In this document: positions 8,837-17,358 of the stretch, piece after piece
Layout: every line of letters begins with the position of its first letter
How positions within the stretch are numbered: the stretch's first letter is position 1
Source of the DNA: an uncultured Porphyromonadaceae bacterium
Lineage (GTDB): Bacteria > Bacteroidota > Bacteroidia > Bacteroidales > Muribaculaceae
Reading direction: 5' to 3'
Assembly (NCBI GenBank): GCA_902493335.1
Contig: CABUPJ010000010.1
Location: forward strand, 9,963 to 73,962
DNA: 64,000 nucleotides
Made by a program: the position numbers and the translations under genes
Notes under the pieces: model-generated
What the model was told of the DNA's origin: nothing
What the model saw: only the letters and a program-made list of their open reading frames with translations
Database searches by the model: none

Positions 8837-10081
8837 TTATTTATCATTGATTGCTTCGATAGGTTTGATGCGCATGGCCTTGACTGCCGGGATGATGCCG
8901 GCGGCGGTGCCGAGCACGGCAAAGACGGCTGTGATGGCGACCGCCATGCCGAAACTGAGCTGAAATCCGGCGGGATTGCCCTGTAGCGTCATCAGATAGT
9001 TGACCCCGCCGAGCACTCCGGTAGCAAAGCATATGCCCGCGACGCCGGCGATGAAGGTGAGCACGACACCCTCGGAGAGAATCTGGACGATGATGTCACG
9101 CGGTTTGGCGCCGAGAGCGCGACGTATGCCGATCTCGGTCGTGCGCTCCTTGACGATGACCCACATGATGTTGCCCACGCCGATAATGCCGGCAAGCAGG
9201 GTGCCAAAGCCGACGAAACCGGCGAGAATGCTGAGCCCGAGGAAGAGATTGTTAATCATCTCGAACATCTCGGATATGTTCATGAACTCGATTGCCTTGG
9301 CATCGTCGGGATGAATCGGATGGTTCTGGCGTATGGCACGTTTGATCGGCTCCTCGAGGTCCTTGAAGTCATAGCCGTCTTCGGCGATCAGCATCATCAG
9401 GCCGATGGCGTCGCCGTAGTTGAAAGCCTTGCGCATGGTCGAAAGCGGTATGATGACCGACTCGCTGAGATTGCCGTTGACGGTTATCTCCGAGCGGGCC
9501 TCACAGACGCCGACCACTTTATAATATATGCCGCCGACCGAGATATTCTTGCCGAGGGGCGACTCTGCGCCGAAAAGGGTCGAGGCGACGCGTTTGCCGA
9601 GAACACAGACCTTGCGGGCTGCGCTCTCGTCTGATTCGTTGATAAAGCGGCCTTCGACGATTATCGGGTGCATGAATTCGGTGTAAGCCGGCATGACACC
9701 CATAAGACCGCTCGACGAGCGCTGGCGGCCGTAGGTGATGGTCATGCCCCAGTGTGACATCGAGCCGGTGGCGTCTTTGACGCCGGGAATCTTGCCTACA
9801 CGCTCGAGGTCTTCGGTATCGAGGCTCCAGTACATGCCTTTCTTGAAGCCTTTGTAAGGCATGGAGGTCTGATTGCCCCAGACAAAGGCCGTATTTGTGG
9901 CAAAACCATCGAACTGTTTTGACATCAGCGCCTTGAGACCGTCAGCGCCACCGAGGAGCATGGCGAGCATGGCCGTACCCCAGAAGATGCCGAAGGCTGT
10001 CAGGAATGTTCTTGTCTTGTTGCGGGAAAGAGTGGCGAATATCTCCTTCCAGTTTTCTATGTCAAATATAGGATTGATCAT
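8837..10081 (-). CDS. MacB-type ABC transporter permease (second copy)
   Basis: 414 residues. One N-terminal transmembrane helix (LTAFGIFWGTAMLAMLLGG) is followed by a large periplasmic MacB core domain and three C-terminal helices with the FtsX signature VKERTTEIGIRRALGAKPRDII. It lacks the ATPase domain that is fused in E. coli MacB; that subunit is a separate gene in this operon. It starts 24 nt after its paralogue. Together they can form a heterodimeric mechanotransmission pump. Confidence 0.93.
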   Translation of the reverse strand: MINPIFDIENWKEIFATLSRNKTRTFLTAFGIFWGTAMLAMLLGGADGLKALMSKQFDGFATNTAFVWGNQTSMPYKGFKKGMYWSLDTEDLERVGKIPGVKDATGSMSHWGMTITYGRQRSSSGLMGVMPAYTEFMHPIIVEGRFINESDESAARKVCVLGKRVASTLFGAESPLGKNISVGGIYYKVVGVCEARSEITVNGNLSESVIIPLSTMRKAFNYGDAIGLMMLIAEDGYDFKDLEEPIKRAIRQNHPIHPDDAKAIEFMNISEMFEMINNLFLGLSILAGFVGFGTLLAGIIGVGNIMWVIVKERTTEIGIRRALGAKPRDIIVQILSEGVVLTFIAGVAGICFATGVLGGVNYLMTLQGNPAGFQLSFGMAVAITAVFAVLGTAAGIIPAVKAMRIKPIEAINDK

Positions 10082-10105
10082 GACTGTTGAATTCAGAAGG
10101 GTTGA

Positions 10106-11326
10106 TTATTCGTCACGTAAAGCTTCGACCGGTTTGATCTTCAAGGCTCTGAGAGCCGGGAAGAGGCCGGCGAGAGCGCCGGAGACTATCAGCACGACAG
10201 TGACATAGAGCGCGAGACGTATGTCGACCGTCGGGTCTTTGATGAAATCACTGCCGCTGAAAGCCATGGCTATGCCTTCGTTGGCAAGGATGCCGAGGAA
10301 GATGCCTATATAGCCGAACAGGGCGGTGATGAAAACACTCTCAAGGATAATCTGCACGAGGATATTCCGCGGCTTGGCGCCGATGGCACGTCGGATGCCG
10401 ATCTCATGGGTGCGCTCGCGTACAGAGACAAACATGATGTTGCTGACGCCGATGATGCCCGACAGCATGGTGAAGAGGCCGATAATCCATATCGCCATGT
10501 TGAGAATCCTGAAGGCGCCACCCATGGTGAGATGGTTGACAAACTGGTTCCATATCCATATGGCGCTCTCGTCGTCGGGGTTAAACTGATGGATGCGTCC
10601 CATCGTCACGCGCACGTCTTTCTCAAACTCAAGGCCTTCCTCCTCGGTTGTGAGGTTAGAGACGTTGAGTCTTATCTGATTGATGTAGCCGCCGTCGCCT
10701 TTGATGGCGTTGACGGTCGAGAAAGGCGCGTAGTTGGTCGTATTGCCTTCGTTTGAATAGACGCCGACAACGGTAAAAGCGAGCTGCATCGATTTGACGG
10801 GACGGCCTATGGCTTTCTCGGCGTCGCCGAAAAGTATTTTGGCATTTGACTCTGAGATGACAAGCACGCGTCGCGCTTCGTCGATGTCACGGCGGTTGAT
10901 AAAGCGACCGTGAGCGATTTTCATGCGTCCGGTCTTTTCCATTTCAGGGAAGACGCCATAGAGGCCGCCGGTGATATAGTCGGTCGGGGTCGAAATCACC
11001 GCCGTGTCTATCGACACTGTCGCCGTGGCGCCCTTCATGCGGTCGCCGAGCTCAGACTCGAGGACATCGATGTCAGAAGCCTTGAGACGAATCCAGCGGT
11101 TCTCCTTGTAGCCCTGATAAGGCATCGAGGTGTTGCCGCCCCAGATGTTGACGTTGTCGGATGTCCCTTCGGCTGCGTCGCTCTCGAAAGAGGTGAGGAC
11201 GCCCTTCGACATGCCGACAAGGACGACGAGCATCAGAATGCCCCAGGCCACGGCAAAGCCGGTGAGACCCGTACGCAGCTTGTTGTTGCGCAGGGTCTGC
11301 AATATTTCTCTTATAAGGTCTGTCAT
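10106..11326 (-). CDS. MacB-type ABC transporter permease (first copy)
   Basis: 406 residues with the same plan as the downstream permease: an N-terminal helix (GLTGFAVAWGILMLVVLVGM), a periplasmic core domain, and three C-terminal helices with VRERTHEIGIRRAIGAKPRNIL. Its start overlaps the ATPase stop by 4 nt (ATGA), which implies translational coupling. The two permeases are clearly homologous but well diverged, so this is not a recent duplication. Confidence 0.93.
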   Translation of the reverse strand: MTDLIREILQTLRNNKLRTGLTGFAVAWGILMLVVLVGMSKGVLTSFESDAAEGTSDNVNIWGGNTSMPYQGYKENRWIRLKASDIDVLESELGDRMKGATATVSIDTAVISTPTDYITGGLYGVFPEMEKTGRMKIAHGRFINRRDIDEARRVLVISESNAKILFGDAEKAIGRPVKSMQLAFTVVGVYSNEGNTTNYAPFSTVNAIKGDGGYINQIRLNVSNLTTEEEGLEFEKDVRVTMGRIHQFNPDDESAIWIWNQFVNHLTMGGAFRILNMAIWIIGLFTMLSGIIGVSNIMFVSVRERTHEIGIRRAIGAKPRNILVQIILESVFITALFGYIGIFLGILANEGIAMAFSGSDFIKDPTVDIRLALYVTVVLIVSGALAGLFPALRALKIKPVEALRDE

Positions 11327-11994
11327 GGCCGGTGGGTGATTTGGCCGTCGACGAGACGGATGATGCGGTTTGTCTGCTCGCCTACACCGGGGTCGTGAGT
11401 GACGATGACGATTGTCATGCCTTCGTCGTTGAGCTGGCGGAAAATCTGCATGACGTCGTGCGAGGTCTTGCTGTCGAGAGCGCCGGTAGGCTCGTCGGCG
11501 AGGATTATCGACGGATTGGTGATTAGCGATCGGGCGATGGCGACACGCTGTTTCTGACCGCCAGAGAGCTCGCCGGGCAGATGATGGGCGCGGTCGGCCA
11601 GGCCGAGGCGCTCGAGCTGCTCCATGGCCAGACGGTTGCGTTTCTTGCGCGAGACTCCCTGATAGAACAGAGGCAGGGCGACATTCTCTATCGCATTCTT
11701 GTAGTTGATGAGGTTGAACGACTGGAAAACGAAGCCGATCATGCGGTTTCGCAATTCGGCCGCACGGTTTTCACTTAGATTTTTAATCAGCACACCGTCG
11801 AGATGATACTCGCCGGTATCATAGGTGTCGAGGATGCCCAGAATGTTGAGCAGTGTCGACTTGCCGGAGCCTGAAGACCCCATGATCGACACAAGCTCGC
11901 CACGCTCAATCTCAAGGTTGATATCCTTGAGCACGTGCAAAGGCACAGCTCCCTGATAGGTCTTGTTAATGTCCTTTAATTCAATAATCGGCAT
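11323..11994 (-). CDS. ABC transporter ATPase, MacB/LolD type
   Basis: 223 residues. Walker A GSSGSGKS is at 39-46, the signature LSGGQKQR near 143, and Walker B IILADEPTGALD is followed by the H-loop in IVIVTHDPGV. This is the size and motif set of the o228/MacB/LolD subgroup, whose ATPases pair with FtsX-like permeases. It is the first gene of the export operon (ATPase, permease, permease, adaptor, channel). A canonical promoter lies at 12060-12090, with a second, terminator-guarded promoter further upstream. Confidence 0.95.
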   Translation of the reverse strand: MPIIELKDINKTYQGAVPLHVLKDINLEIERGELVSIMGSSGSGKSTLLNILGILDTYDTGEYHLDGVLIKNLSENRAAELRNRMIGFVFQSFNLINYKNAIENVALPLFYQGVSRKKRNRLAMEQLERLGLADRAHHLPGELSGGQKQRVAIARSLITNPSIILADEPTGALDSKTSHDVMQIFRQLNDEGMTIVIVTHDPGVGEQTNRIIRLVDGQITHRP

Positions 11995-12059
11995 AGCTGT
12001 GATGAATGTTTGATGTTTTTAAAATAGATTGTAGTGACTGCGGTATGTTTTATGCCGTC

Positions 12060-12090
12060 GCAAAATTATAAATATTTCTTAAATCTGCAA
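12060..12090 (-). promoter_or_regulatory. Promoter of the ABC export operon
   Basis: On the minus strand TTG (12088-12090), a 19-nt spacer and TAATTTTGC (12060-12068) form a canonical Bacteroidetes promoter. Predicted transcription starts near 12054, giving a leader of about 60 nt to the ATPase ATG. Confidence 0.7.
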
Positions 12091-12114
12091 AGAGAAATTT
12101 AACCTGAGCACGAC

Positions 12115-12145
12115 AAAAAAAAAATCGGGCTTCTCACGAAGCCCG
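12115..12145 (-). terminator. Intrinsic terminator upstream of the export operon
   Basis: On the minus strand CGGGCTTC (12145-12138), loop GTGA and GAAGCCCG (12133-12126) are followed by A and ten T residues (12124-12115). This is a textbook Rho-independent terminator. It points toward, and lies upstream of, the ABC operon, so it either ends a short RNA or attenuates readthrough. Confidence 0.85.
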
Positions 12146-12175
12146 AAAATTCTTTAACCTTAAATCTAATACCAT
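12134..12175 (-). CDS. 13-codon leader ORF ending in the terminator loop
   Basis: The minus-strand frame reads MVLDLRLKNFRAS and stops at UGA inside the loop of the adjacent terminator. The codons for RAS overlap the ascending stem. The ATG lies 12 nt downstream of a TATATTTGC -7 box, so the transcript would have almost no 5' leader. A ribosome that reaches the stop would cover the hairpin, as in translation-dependent attenuators. Translation is not proven; the call rests on position and geometry. Confidence 0.45.
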   Translation of the reverse strand: MVLDLRLKNFRAS

Positions 12176-12187
12176 GAAAAACACAAT

Positions 12188-12196
12188 GCAAATATA
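12188..12196 (-). promoter_or_regulatory. -7 box for the leader transcript
   Basis: TATATTTGC on the minus strand is a perfect TAnnTTTGC box. No good TTG is found 19-21 nt upstream. Predicted start is near 12182, giving an RNA of about 70 nt that ends at the terminator. Confidence 0.5.
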
Positions 12197-12272
12197 GTAA
12201 TTATGACATGATAACACGGAGGAGAGCAAAAAGTTTTTACAAAACGGTGAATTAACATTTAGTAACACATTC

Positions 12273-12299
12273 TTTGTCTTATATTTTTCGTAATTTCGC
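12273..12299 (+). promoter_or_regulatory. Probable promoter of the OmpR-type regulator
   Basis: TTTG (12273-12276) and a slightly degenerate -7 box TAATTTCGC (12291-12299) face right. The spacer is shorter than usual. Confidence 0.4.
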
Positions 12300-12349
12300 A
12301 AAAGCTAAAATAATAAAACGACAAGGCCGGAAGGCATTACACTGATACA

Positions 12350-13063
12350 ATGAGAGTAAAAATATTAGTTATCGACGACGAAGAATCAATCTGCGAAATT
12401 CTCAAATTCAATCTTGAGAAAGAAGGCTACGAGGTCGACTGTGCCTACAGCGCCGAAGAAGCCCTCGATATGAATCTTGGCGAATACTCGCTTTTCCTCG
12501 TCGACATCATGATGGACACACTCAGCGGTTTCGATTTTGCAAAACGTGTGCGCAACGTGACCGAAACCGAGCATACCCCTATCATATTCTGTTCGGCGCT
12601 GACCGACGAAGACGAAAAAGTCATGGGCCTGAATATAGGCGCCGACGATTATGTCACCAAGCCGTTTGTCATCGGCGAGATACTTGCGCGTGTGCGCGCA
12701 GTGCTACGCCGTTCGGCAATCACACGCACGATAGCCGAAACCGATGCAGCCGACAGCATCTACAAGCCCGACATCAGCTATAAGGCTCTGAAAATAGACC
12801 AGAACGAGAAACTGTGCTATCTCGACGGTCAGGAAGTGCAGCTCACACGCACAGAGTTTGACATTCTGATGTTTTTCCTCACGCACCGCAACCGCATCTA
12901 CTCGCGCGAAGAGATAATCGAACAGGTCTGGGGCGCCGATGTTGTGGTAACAAACCGCACTATAGACACCAACATAACCCGCCTACGCAAAAAACTCGCC
13001 GACTACGGCAACAATATCGTGACACGTCAGGGGTTCGGTTATGGTTTTAAAGAAACACATTAG
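12350..13063 (+). CDS. OmpR/PhoB-family response regulator
   Basis: 237 residues. The receiver domain has acidic residues DDEE at 9-12, phospho-acceptor Asp52 (LFLVDIMMDTLSG) and Lys in YVTKPF; the winged-helix output domain is at about 135-235 (LTRTEFDILMFFLTHRNRIYSREEIIEQVWG ... IDTNITRLRKKL). It overlaps its kinase by 23 nt. It resembles the PhoB branch, but no pst or phosphate genes are nearby. Its N-terminus differs from my memory of Bacteroides RprY, so no symbol is given. Confidence 0.93.
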   Translation: MRVKILVIDDEESICEILKFNLEKEGYEVDCAYSAEEALDMNLGEYSLFLVDIMMDTLSGFDFAKRVRNVTETEHTPIIFCSALTDEDEKVMGLNIGADDYVTKPFVIGEILARVRAVLRRSAITRTIAETDAADSIYKPDISYKALKIDQNEKLCYLDGQEVQLTRTEFDILMFFLTHRNRIYSREEIIEQVWGADVVVTNRTIDTNITRLRKKLADYGNNIVTRQGFGYGFKETH

Positions 13064-14510
13064 TTATCAATGGCGTCTGTTCATACCGCTGATCACGACC
13101 ATCTGGGCGCTGATTATCGGTATGGCGCTCTGGCAGGCAAACAAAGAACGCAACTACCAGGCCGATAAACTGCGCGCCCAGCTGTCGCTGATCAACGATC
13201 GAATCATCGACGCCTACCAGACAGAAACCAACCCTCAGGCATACTTCAAATTTGTCAGCATGAGCTTTCAAAAGATGCCCGAGTATGAGTCGATACGCAT
13301 CTCAGTCTACAAAGACAAATCACTCATCTATAATATAGGCGAGATTGTCAGCCTAAGCGACGATGAAATCAGCCATGACGCGGGTCTGACAAACACACCC
13401 GGCGAAGATGATCTGGCAATAGGTCAGGAAAGCGACCACAATGTCGACTATTTCTTCTATAAAGCCACGTCGAGCGACGACGGACGCCTCGAAGTACTCA
13501 CCGTCGTCCCCGTCAACGACCTGATACGCAAGGCAAGTATTCCCGACCCGAAAATTTGGGTCGTGGTCGTTATCATCGCCGTGATACTGACGGTGCTGTC
13601 ATACTACACAACCCGATATCTCGGCACAAACGTCAGAATACTCCGTGACTTCGCCACAAATGCGGCCAACGACCGCAACTATAAGCCCGACATATCAAAA
13701 ATACCCCATGACGAGCTTGGCGAAATCACACGACAGATAGCGCGACTGCACAATAATCTGACCCAGGCGCTCGAAAACACCAAGCGCGAGCATGACGTGG
13801 CCCTGCATGCCATGAACGAAAAAGCGAGATTAAAACGTCAGCTCACCAACAATATCAACCACGAGCTTAAAACCCCGGTCGGCGTCATCAAGGGCTATCT
13901 CGACACAATCGTCGACAACCCCGATATGGAACCTGAAGCCCGCGACCGTTTTATCACCAAAGCTCAGGAACACGTAAACCGGCTCGTCAATCTCATGAAC
14001 GACGTCTCGTCGCTGACACGCCTCGACGAAGCGTCTTCAATCATCAACACGGAAGAAATAGATTTCCACGATGTCGTCTACTCTGTCGTCAGCGACTGCA
14101 CCGAATCGGGCATCATCGGCGATCTCTCGTTTGTCTATGACATACCGCTCAACTGCCGCGTCAACGGCAACTTCAACCTGCTCACCGGCATGCTCAACAA
14201 TCTCGTGAAAAATGCCCGGCTCCACTCAAAGGGTACGGAATGCGGCATAAAGATAATCGGCGAGGATGCAAAATTCTATACATTTGCCTTCTACGACAAC
14301 GGCATAGGCGTCGGTGAAGAGCACCTACCCCACCTCTTCGACCGCTTCTACCGCGTCGATTCGGGCCGCACGCGCAAGGCCGGGGGCACAGGTCTCGGAC
14401 TGCCTATCGTACAGAACACCGTTCTCGCCCACGGCGGCACAATCGAAATATCAAACCGTCCCGAAGGCGGTCTGCAGTTTACTTTCACACTGCCTAAAGC
14501 CGGCAACTGA
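13041..14510 (+). CDS. Membrane sensor histidine kinase
   Basis: 489 residues: transmembrane helices at about 12-30 and 172-190 flank a periplasmic sensor of about 140 residues. A HAMP-like linker is followed by a HisKA domain with NINHELKTPVGVIKGYLD (His274) and an HATPase domain with NLVKNARLHSKG (N box), FYDNGIGVGEEHLPHLFDRFYRVD (G1 and F boxes) and GGTGLGLPIV (G2). It is the partner of the overlapping OmpR-type regulator. The periplasmic domain gives no recognisable fold, so the signal is unknown. Confidence 0.93.
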   Translation: MVLKKHISYQWRLFIPLITTIWALIIGMALWQANKERNYQADKLRAQLSLINDRIIDAYQTETNPQAYFKFVSMSFQKMPEYESIRISVYKDKSLIYNIGEIVSLSDDEISHDAGLTNTPGEDDLAIGQESDHNVDYFFYKATSSDDGRLEVLTVVPVNDLIRKASIPDPKIWVVVVIIAVILTVLSYYTTRYLGTNVRILRDFATNAANDRNYKPDISKIPHDELGEITRQIARLHNNLTQALENTKREHDVALHAMNEKARLKRQLTNNINHELKTPVGVIKGYLDTIVDNPDMEPEARDRFITKAQEHVNRLVNLMNDVSSLTRLDEASSIINTEEIDFHDVVYSVVSDCTESGIIGDLSFVYDIPLNCRVNGNFNLLTGMLNNLVKNARLHSKGTECGIKIIGEDAKFYTFAFYDNGIGVGEEHLPHLFDRFYRVDSGRTRKAGGTGLGLPIVQNTVLAHGGTIEISNRPEGGLQFTFTLPKAGN

Positions 14511-14705
14511 GACAAATAATGCTTTCATTTTACCACGCGCCGACATTGTATCGCAAAATTAACCCGAATGTAACACAATCGAAACATCATCAGATTAATT
14601 TTGGCACGTCATAACAACAAAGATATACTGAAATCTTTCCCACGAAAAAACTAAATCCGCAATAATAGCAATCAAAAGCATAAAGTTACACAAGCAACAT
14701 TCACA

Positions 14706-14742
14706 AAACAGACAGACGTCGCGACGACGTCTGTCTGTTTTT
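14706..14742 (+). terminator. Strong intrinsic terminator
   Basis: AAACAGACAGACGTC (14706-14720), loop GCGAC and the exact complement (14726-14740) form a 15-bp perfect stem ending in TTT and followed by two more T residues. Confidence 0.9.
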
Positions 14743-14810
14743 CCGCATGCCCGCAGCCGCTCCCGAACATATTCAGCATTATTTAGTTTTTATTATTGTG
14801 AATAAATGGT

Positions 14811-14819
14811 TAATTTTGC
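14811..14819 (+). promoter_or_regulatory. -7 box of ilvE
   Basis: TAATTTTGC is a perfect -7 box 26 nt before the ilvE ATG. The -33 region has only a weak TTAG match at a longer spacing. Confidence 0.5.
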
Positions 14820-14844
14820 AAGACTATAAACCAAACGTAAAAAA

Positions 14845-15864
14845 ATGAATAATCCTGACTGGAGCAAACTGCCTTTCGGCTATTTCCCGACAGATTACAA
14901 CGTCCGTTGCTATTATCGCGACGGCAAATGGGGAGAAATCGAGGTTTCGACATCAGAAACAATAAACATCCACATGGCCGCCACGGCCCTGCACTACGGA
15001 CAAGAAATATTCGAGGGACTGAAAGCCTTCATGGGCGCCGACGGCAAGATACGCATCTTCCGTCTCGAAGAAAACGCCCGGCGTATACGCGAATCCGCCA
15101 AGGGTATCATGATGGAACCCATACCTGAAGAGCTGTTCAACAAGATGTGTGTCAAAGCCGTCGAACTCAACCGGCGCTTTGTGCCCCCCTACGGCAGCGG
15201 CGCGTCGCTCTACATACGCCCGCTCGAAATCGGCATGTCACCGCGCATCGGCGTCAAACCCGGTGACGAATATCTCTTCATCGTCATGGTGACACCCGTC
15301 GGCCCATACTTCAAAGAAGGTTTTGCCAACACAAAGATATGTATCATGCGCGAATATGACCGCGTGGCCCCACGCGGCACAGGCCGCTGGAAAGTCGGCG
15401 GCAACTATGCCGCCTCACTCTCGGCCGGCGAACGCGCCCACTCGCTCGGATACTCGGCCGTGCTCTATCTCGACCCGAAAGAGAAGAAATATCTCGACGA
15501 ATGTGGTCCGGCCAACTTCTTTGCCATCAAAGACGGCAAATATATCACTCCGGCTTCCGACTCGATTCTGCCTTCGATAACCAACATGAGCCTTCAGAAT
15601 CTGGCCCAAGACATGGGCATAGGCGTCGAATGCCGCCATATCACCGCCGACGAACTCGCCGACTGCACCGAAGCCGCCGCCTGCGGAACGGCTGCCGTAG
15701 CCTCCCCCATCGGCGAGATTGACGACCTTGACACAGGCACAAAATATATAATATCGAAAGACGGCAAACCGGGCCCTGTCACCACGGCTCTTTATAACAA
15801 ACTCAACGCCATACGCCTTGGCGAAGAGCCTGACACTCACGGCTGGAACACTATCATCGACTGA
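14845..15864 (+). CDS. ilvE: Branched-chain amino acid aminotransferase (class II type)
   Basis: 339 residues, a PLP fold-type IV transaminase. The N-terminus (ALHYGQEIFEGLKAF) and length fit the class II, eukaryote-like BCAT subgroup. The catalytic Lys183 lies in GRWKVGGNYAAS and the cofactor phosphate region in EAAACGTAAVASPIGEI. It catalyses the last step of Leu, Ile and Val synthesis. The stop and the next ATG share a base (TGATG), so the HD hydrolase is translationally coupled. Confidence 0.95.
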   Translation: MNNPDWSKLPFGYFPTDYNVRCYYRDGKWGEIEVSTSETINIHMAATALHYGQEIFEGLKAFMGADGKIRIFRLEENARRIRESAKGIMMEPIPEELFNKMCVKAVELNRRFVPPYGSGASLYIRPLEIGMSPRIGVKPGDEYLFIVMVTPVGPYFKEGFANTKICIMREYDRVAPRGTGRWKVGGNYAASLSAGERAHSLGYSAVLYLDPKEKKYLDECGPANFFAIKDGKYITPASDSILPSITNMSLQNLAQDMGIGVECRHITADELADCTEAAACGTAAVASPIGEIDDLDTGTKYIISKDGKPGPVTTALYNKLNAIRLGEEPDTHGWNTIID

Positions 15865-16421
15865 TGCCTGACTATAACGAACTGATTGACCGCTATTACG
15901 CGCCGGAGACACGCCGGCGCGAGATTCTCGTCAGACATTCGCGTCAGGTCGCAGACAAAGCTCTGGAAATATCACGCAGCCTCGGCCTTGACCTCGACGA
16001 GTCAACGGTCGAGGCTGCTGCTATGCTCCACGACATCGGTATCGTGGCCACCGACGCCCCCGGCATTGACTGCCACGGCTCGGAGCCATATCTGCGTCAC
16101 GGCGTAATAGGCGCGCGCATGATACGCGAGGCCGGATTTCCGGAAGAGATTGCCCGCGTCGCCGAACGCCACACCGGCGCCGGCATCTCGGCTGAAGACA
16201 TCGCCACGATGAATCTGCCGCTCCCGCCGGGCGACTATATGCCGCGCACACTGCTCGAGCGTCTTGTCTGCTATGCCGACAAATTTTTCTCGAAGAGCGG
16301 CGACATGAAAGAGAAACCGCTCGAACGCGTCCGTCTCTCGATGGCAAAACACTCGCCCGAGACCGTCACACGCTTCGAAGCCCTGCACAAAGAATTCGGC
16401 GCCGGTCACAAAGCACTGTAA
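15864..16421 (+). CDS. HD-domain phosphohydrolase
   Basis: 185 residues. The metal site of the HD superfamily is visible: His25 in ILVRHSRQVADKAL, His56-Asp57 in AAMLHDIGIV, and later histidines in YLRHGVIGARMIREAGFPEEIARVAERHTG. Length matches the small uncharacterised HD proteins grouped as TIGR00295-like. These hydrolyse phosphate esters of nucleotides or related metabolites; the substrate is unknown. The start overlaps the ilvE stop by one base. Confidence 0.88.
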   Translation: MPDYNELIDRYYAPETRRREILVRHSRQVADKALEISRSLGLDLDESTVEAAAMLHDIGIVATDAPGIDCHGSEPYLRHGVIGARMIREAGFPEEIARVAERHTGAGISAEDIATMNLPLPPGDYMPRTLLERLVCYADKFFSKSGDMKEKPLERVRLSMAKHSPETVTRFEALHKEFGAGHKAL

Positions 16422-16427
16422 CACAAA

Positions 16428-17345
16428 TTGCCAATCAACCATAGCTCAATGCCCCAAATAGCCATATCGACACAGACTTACCGCCACGACATCGACGAGT
16501 GCGCCCTGCTCTGCGAGAGCATCAGCCGCTTCGTGCCGGACTCGATTGACCATTTTATATTCGTCAACGATGAGGACTACGGGCTTTTTGTGTCTGACCC
16601 GCGCTTTGCCCGCGCTAAGATTCACCGCAAGTCTGAGCTGTTGCCGAAAACATTCTTCAAGCTGCCGTTCAGGCTCATGGGTCACAAATGCTATGTGTCG
16701 CCGGCGACGATACCGGTGCGGCAATGGATTGCACAACAGATATGCAAGCTCGCCGTCTTCGACGTCATCGGCGACAGCTATGACGCCGTGATGCACCTCG
16801 ACTCAGAGTGTGTCTTCATGCGGCCGTTCAGACTCGACTCGATTTACCGCGACGGGCGGTTCATGCTCTACAGCCGTGACTTCGAGGAAGAGCCATACCA
16901 CGAGAACTATTGCCGGGTGGCAAAAAAGGCCCTCCGCCTCGACGCCGATGTCGAGACGATGGCAAAAAGGACTTACATGACCCAGCCGATGGTCTTCGAG
17001 CGCCGCAGCCTTCAGGAAATGCTTGCACGCCTGGGCAAAGGGTCGTTGTTCGGCTGGAAATACCGTTTTGCCAACAACTATAAAATCAGCGAGATATATC
17101 TGTATAGCCTCTACTGCATCCATGCGCTCGCCGGCCGCGGCCATTTCAACACCGACAAGCGACGTTTCCCGCTGATCCATGTCGTCGACTTCGACACCGC
17201 CGCACCACTTGAAGAACGTGTGCGGATATTGCTCTCAGACCCCGACGTAACGGGCATCTGTTTCCAAAAAGGCAAGCGCCACGACGGCAAATGCGTCGAC
17301 AGCGCCACCATCGCCTCAGTCGTCAGAAAGATCTGGGAAGATTAA
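16428..17345 (+). CDS. DUF6492-like, glycosyltransferase-fold protein
   Basis: 305 residues, soluble, with no signal peptide. The N-terminus (PQIAISTQTYRHDIDECALLCESISRFVPDSIDHFIFVNDED) and the central YDAVMHLDSECVFMRPF, which contains a DSE nucleotide-sugar/metal-like motif, resemble DUF6492 proteins related to GT-A glycosyltransferases. A second ATG at 16449 would remove seven residues and better fits a beta-strand start. It lies 6 nt after the HD gene and next to the polysaccharide island, so a role in glycan synthesis is a reasonable inference. Confidence 0.7.
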   Translation: MPINHSSMPQIAISTQTYRHDIDECALLCESISRFVPDSIDHFIFVNDEDYGLFVSDPRFARAKIHRKSELLPKTFFKLPFRLMGHKCYVSPATIPVRQWIAQQICKLAVFDVIGDSYDAVMHLDSECVFMRPFRLDSIYRDGRFMLYSRDFEEEPYHENYCRVAKKALRLDADVETMAKRTYMTQPMVFERRSLQEMLARLGKGSLFGWKYRFANNYKISEIYLYSLYCIHALAGRGHFNTDKRRFPLIHVVDFDTAAPLEERVRILLSDPDVTGICFQKGKRHDGKCVDSATIASVVRKIWED

Positions 17346-17358
17346 GTCGAACAAAAAA

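Larger units (their letters stand above)
11995..12349. other. Divergent regulatory intergenic region
   Basis: This 355-nt stretch separates the leftward export operon from the rightward two-component genes. From left to right it holds the operon promoter (12060-12090), a minus-strand intrinsic terminator (12115-12145) that closes a short leader ORF (12134-12175), a -7 box for that leader (12188-12196), and a probable rightward promoter for the response regulator (12273-12299). Confidence 0.75.
14511..14844. other. Intergenic region with possible small-RNA gene
   Basis: This 334-nt non-coding stretch contains no ORF with a start codon that I can support. It holds a rightward -7 box TAATTTTG (14596-14603), about 100 nt of AT-rich sequence without ATG, a strong terminator (14706-14742), and then the ilvE -7 box TAATTTTGC (14811-14819). 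The terminator lies about 200 nt past the kinase stop. It could close either a long 3' UTR or an independent RNA of about 130 nt. Confidence 0.5.

Noticed and set aside
12350..14510. RprXY two-component system of Bacteroides
   Set aside because: The regulator has the right length, but its N-terminal sequence differs from the RprY I remember, and the kinase is shorter. No symbol was assigned.
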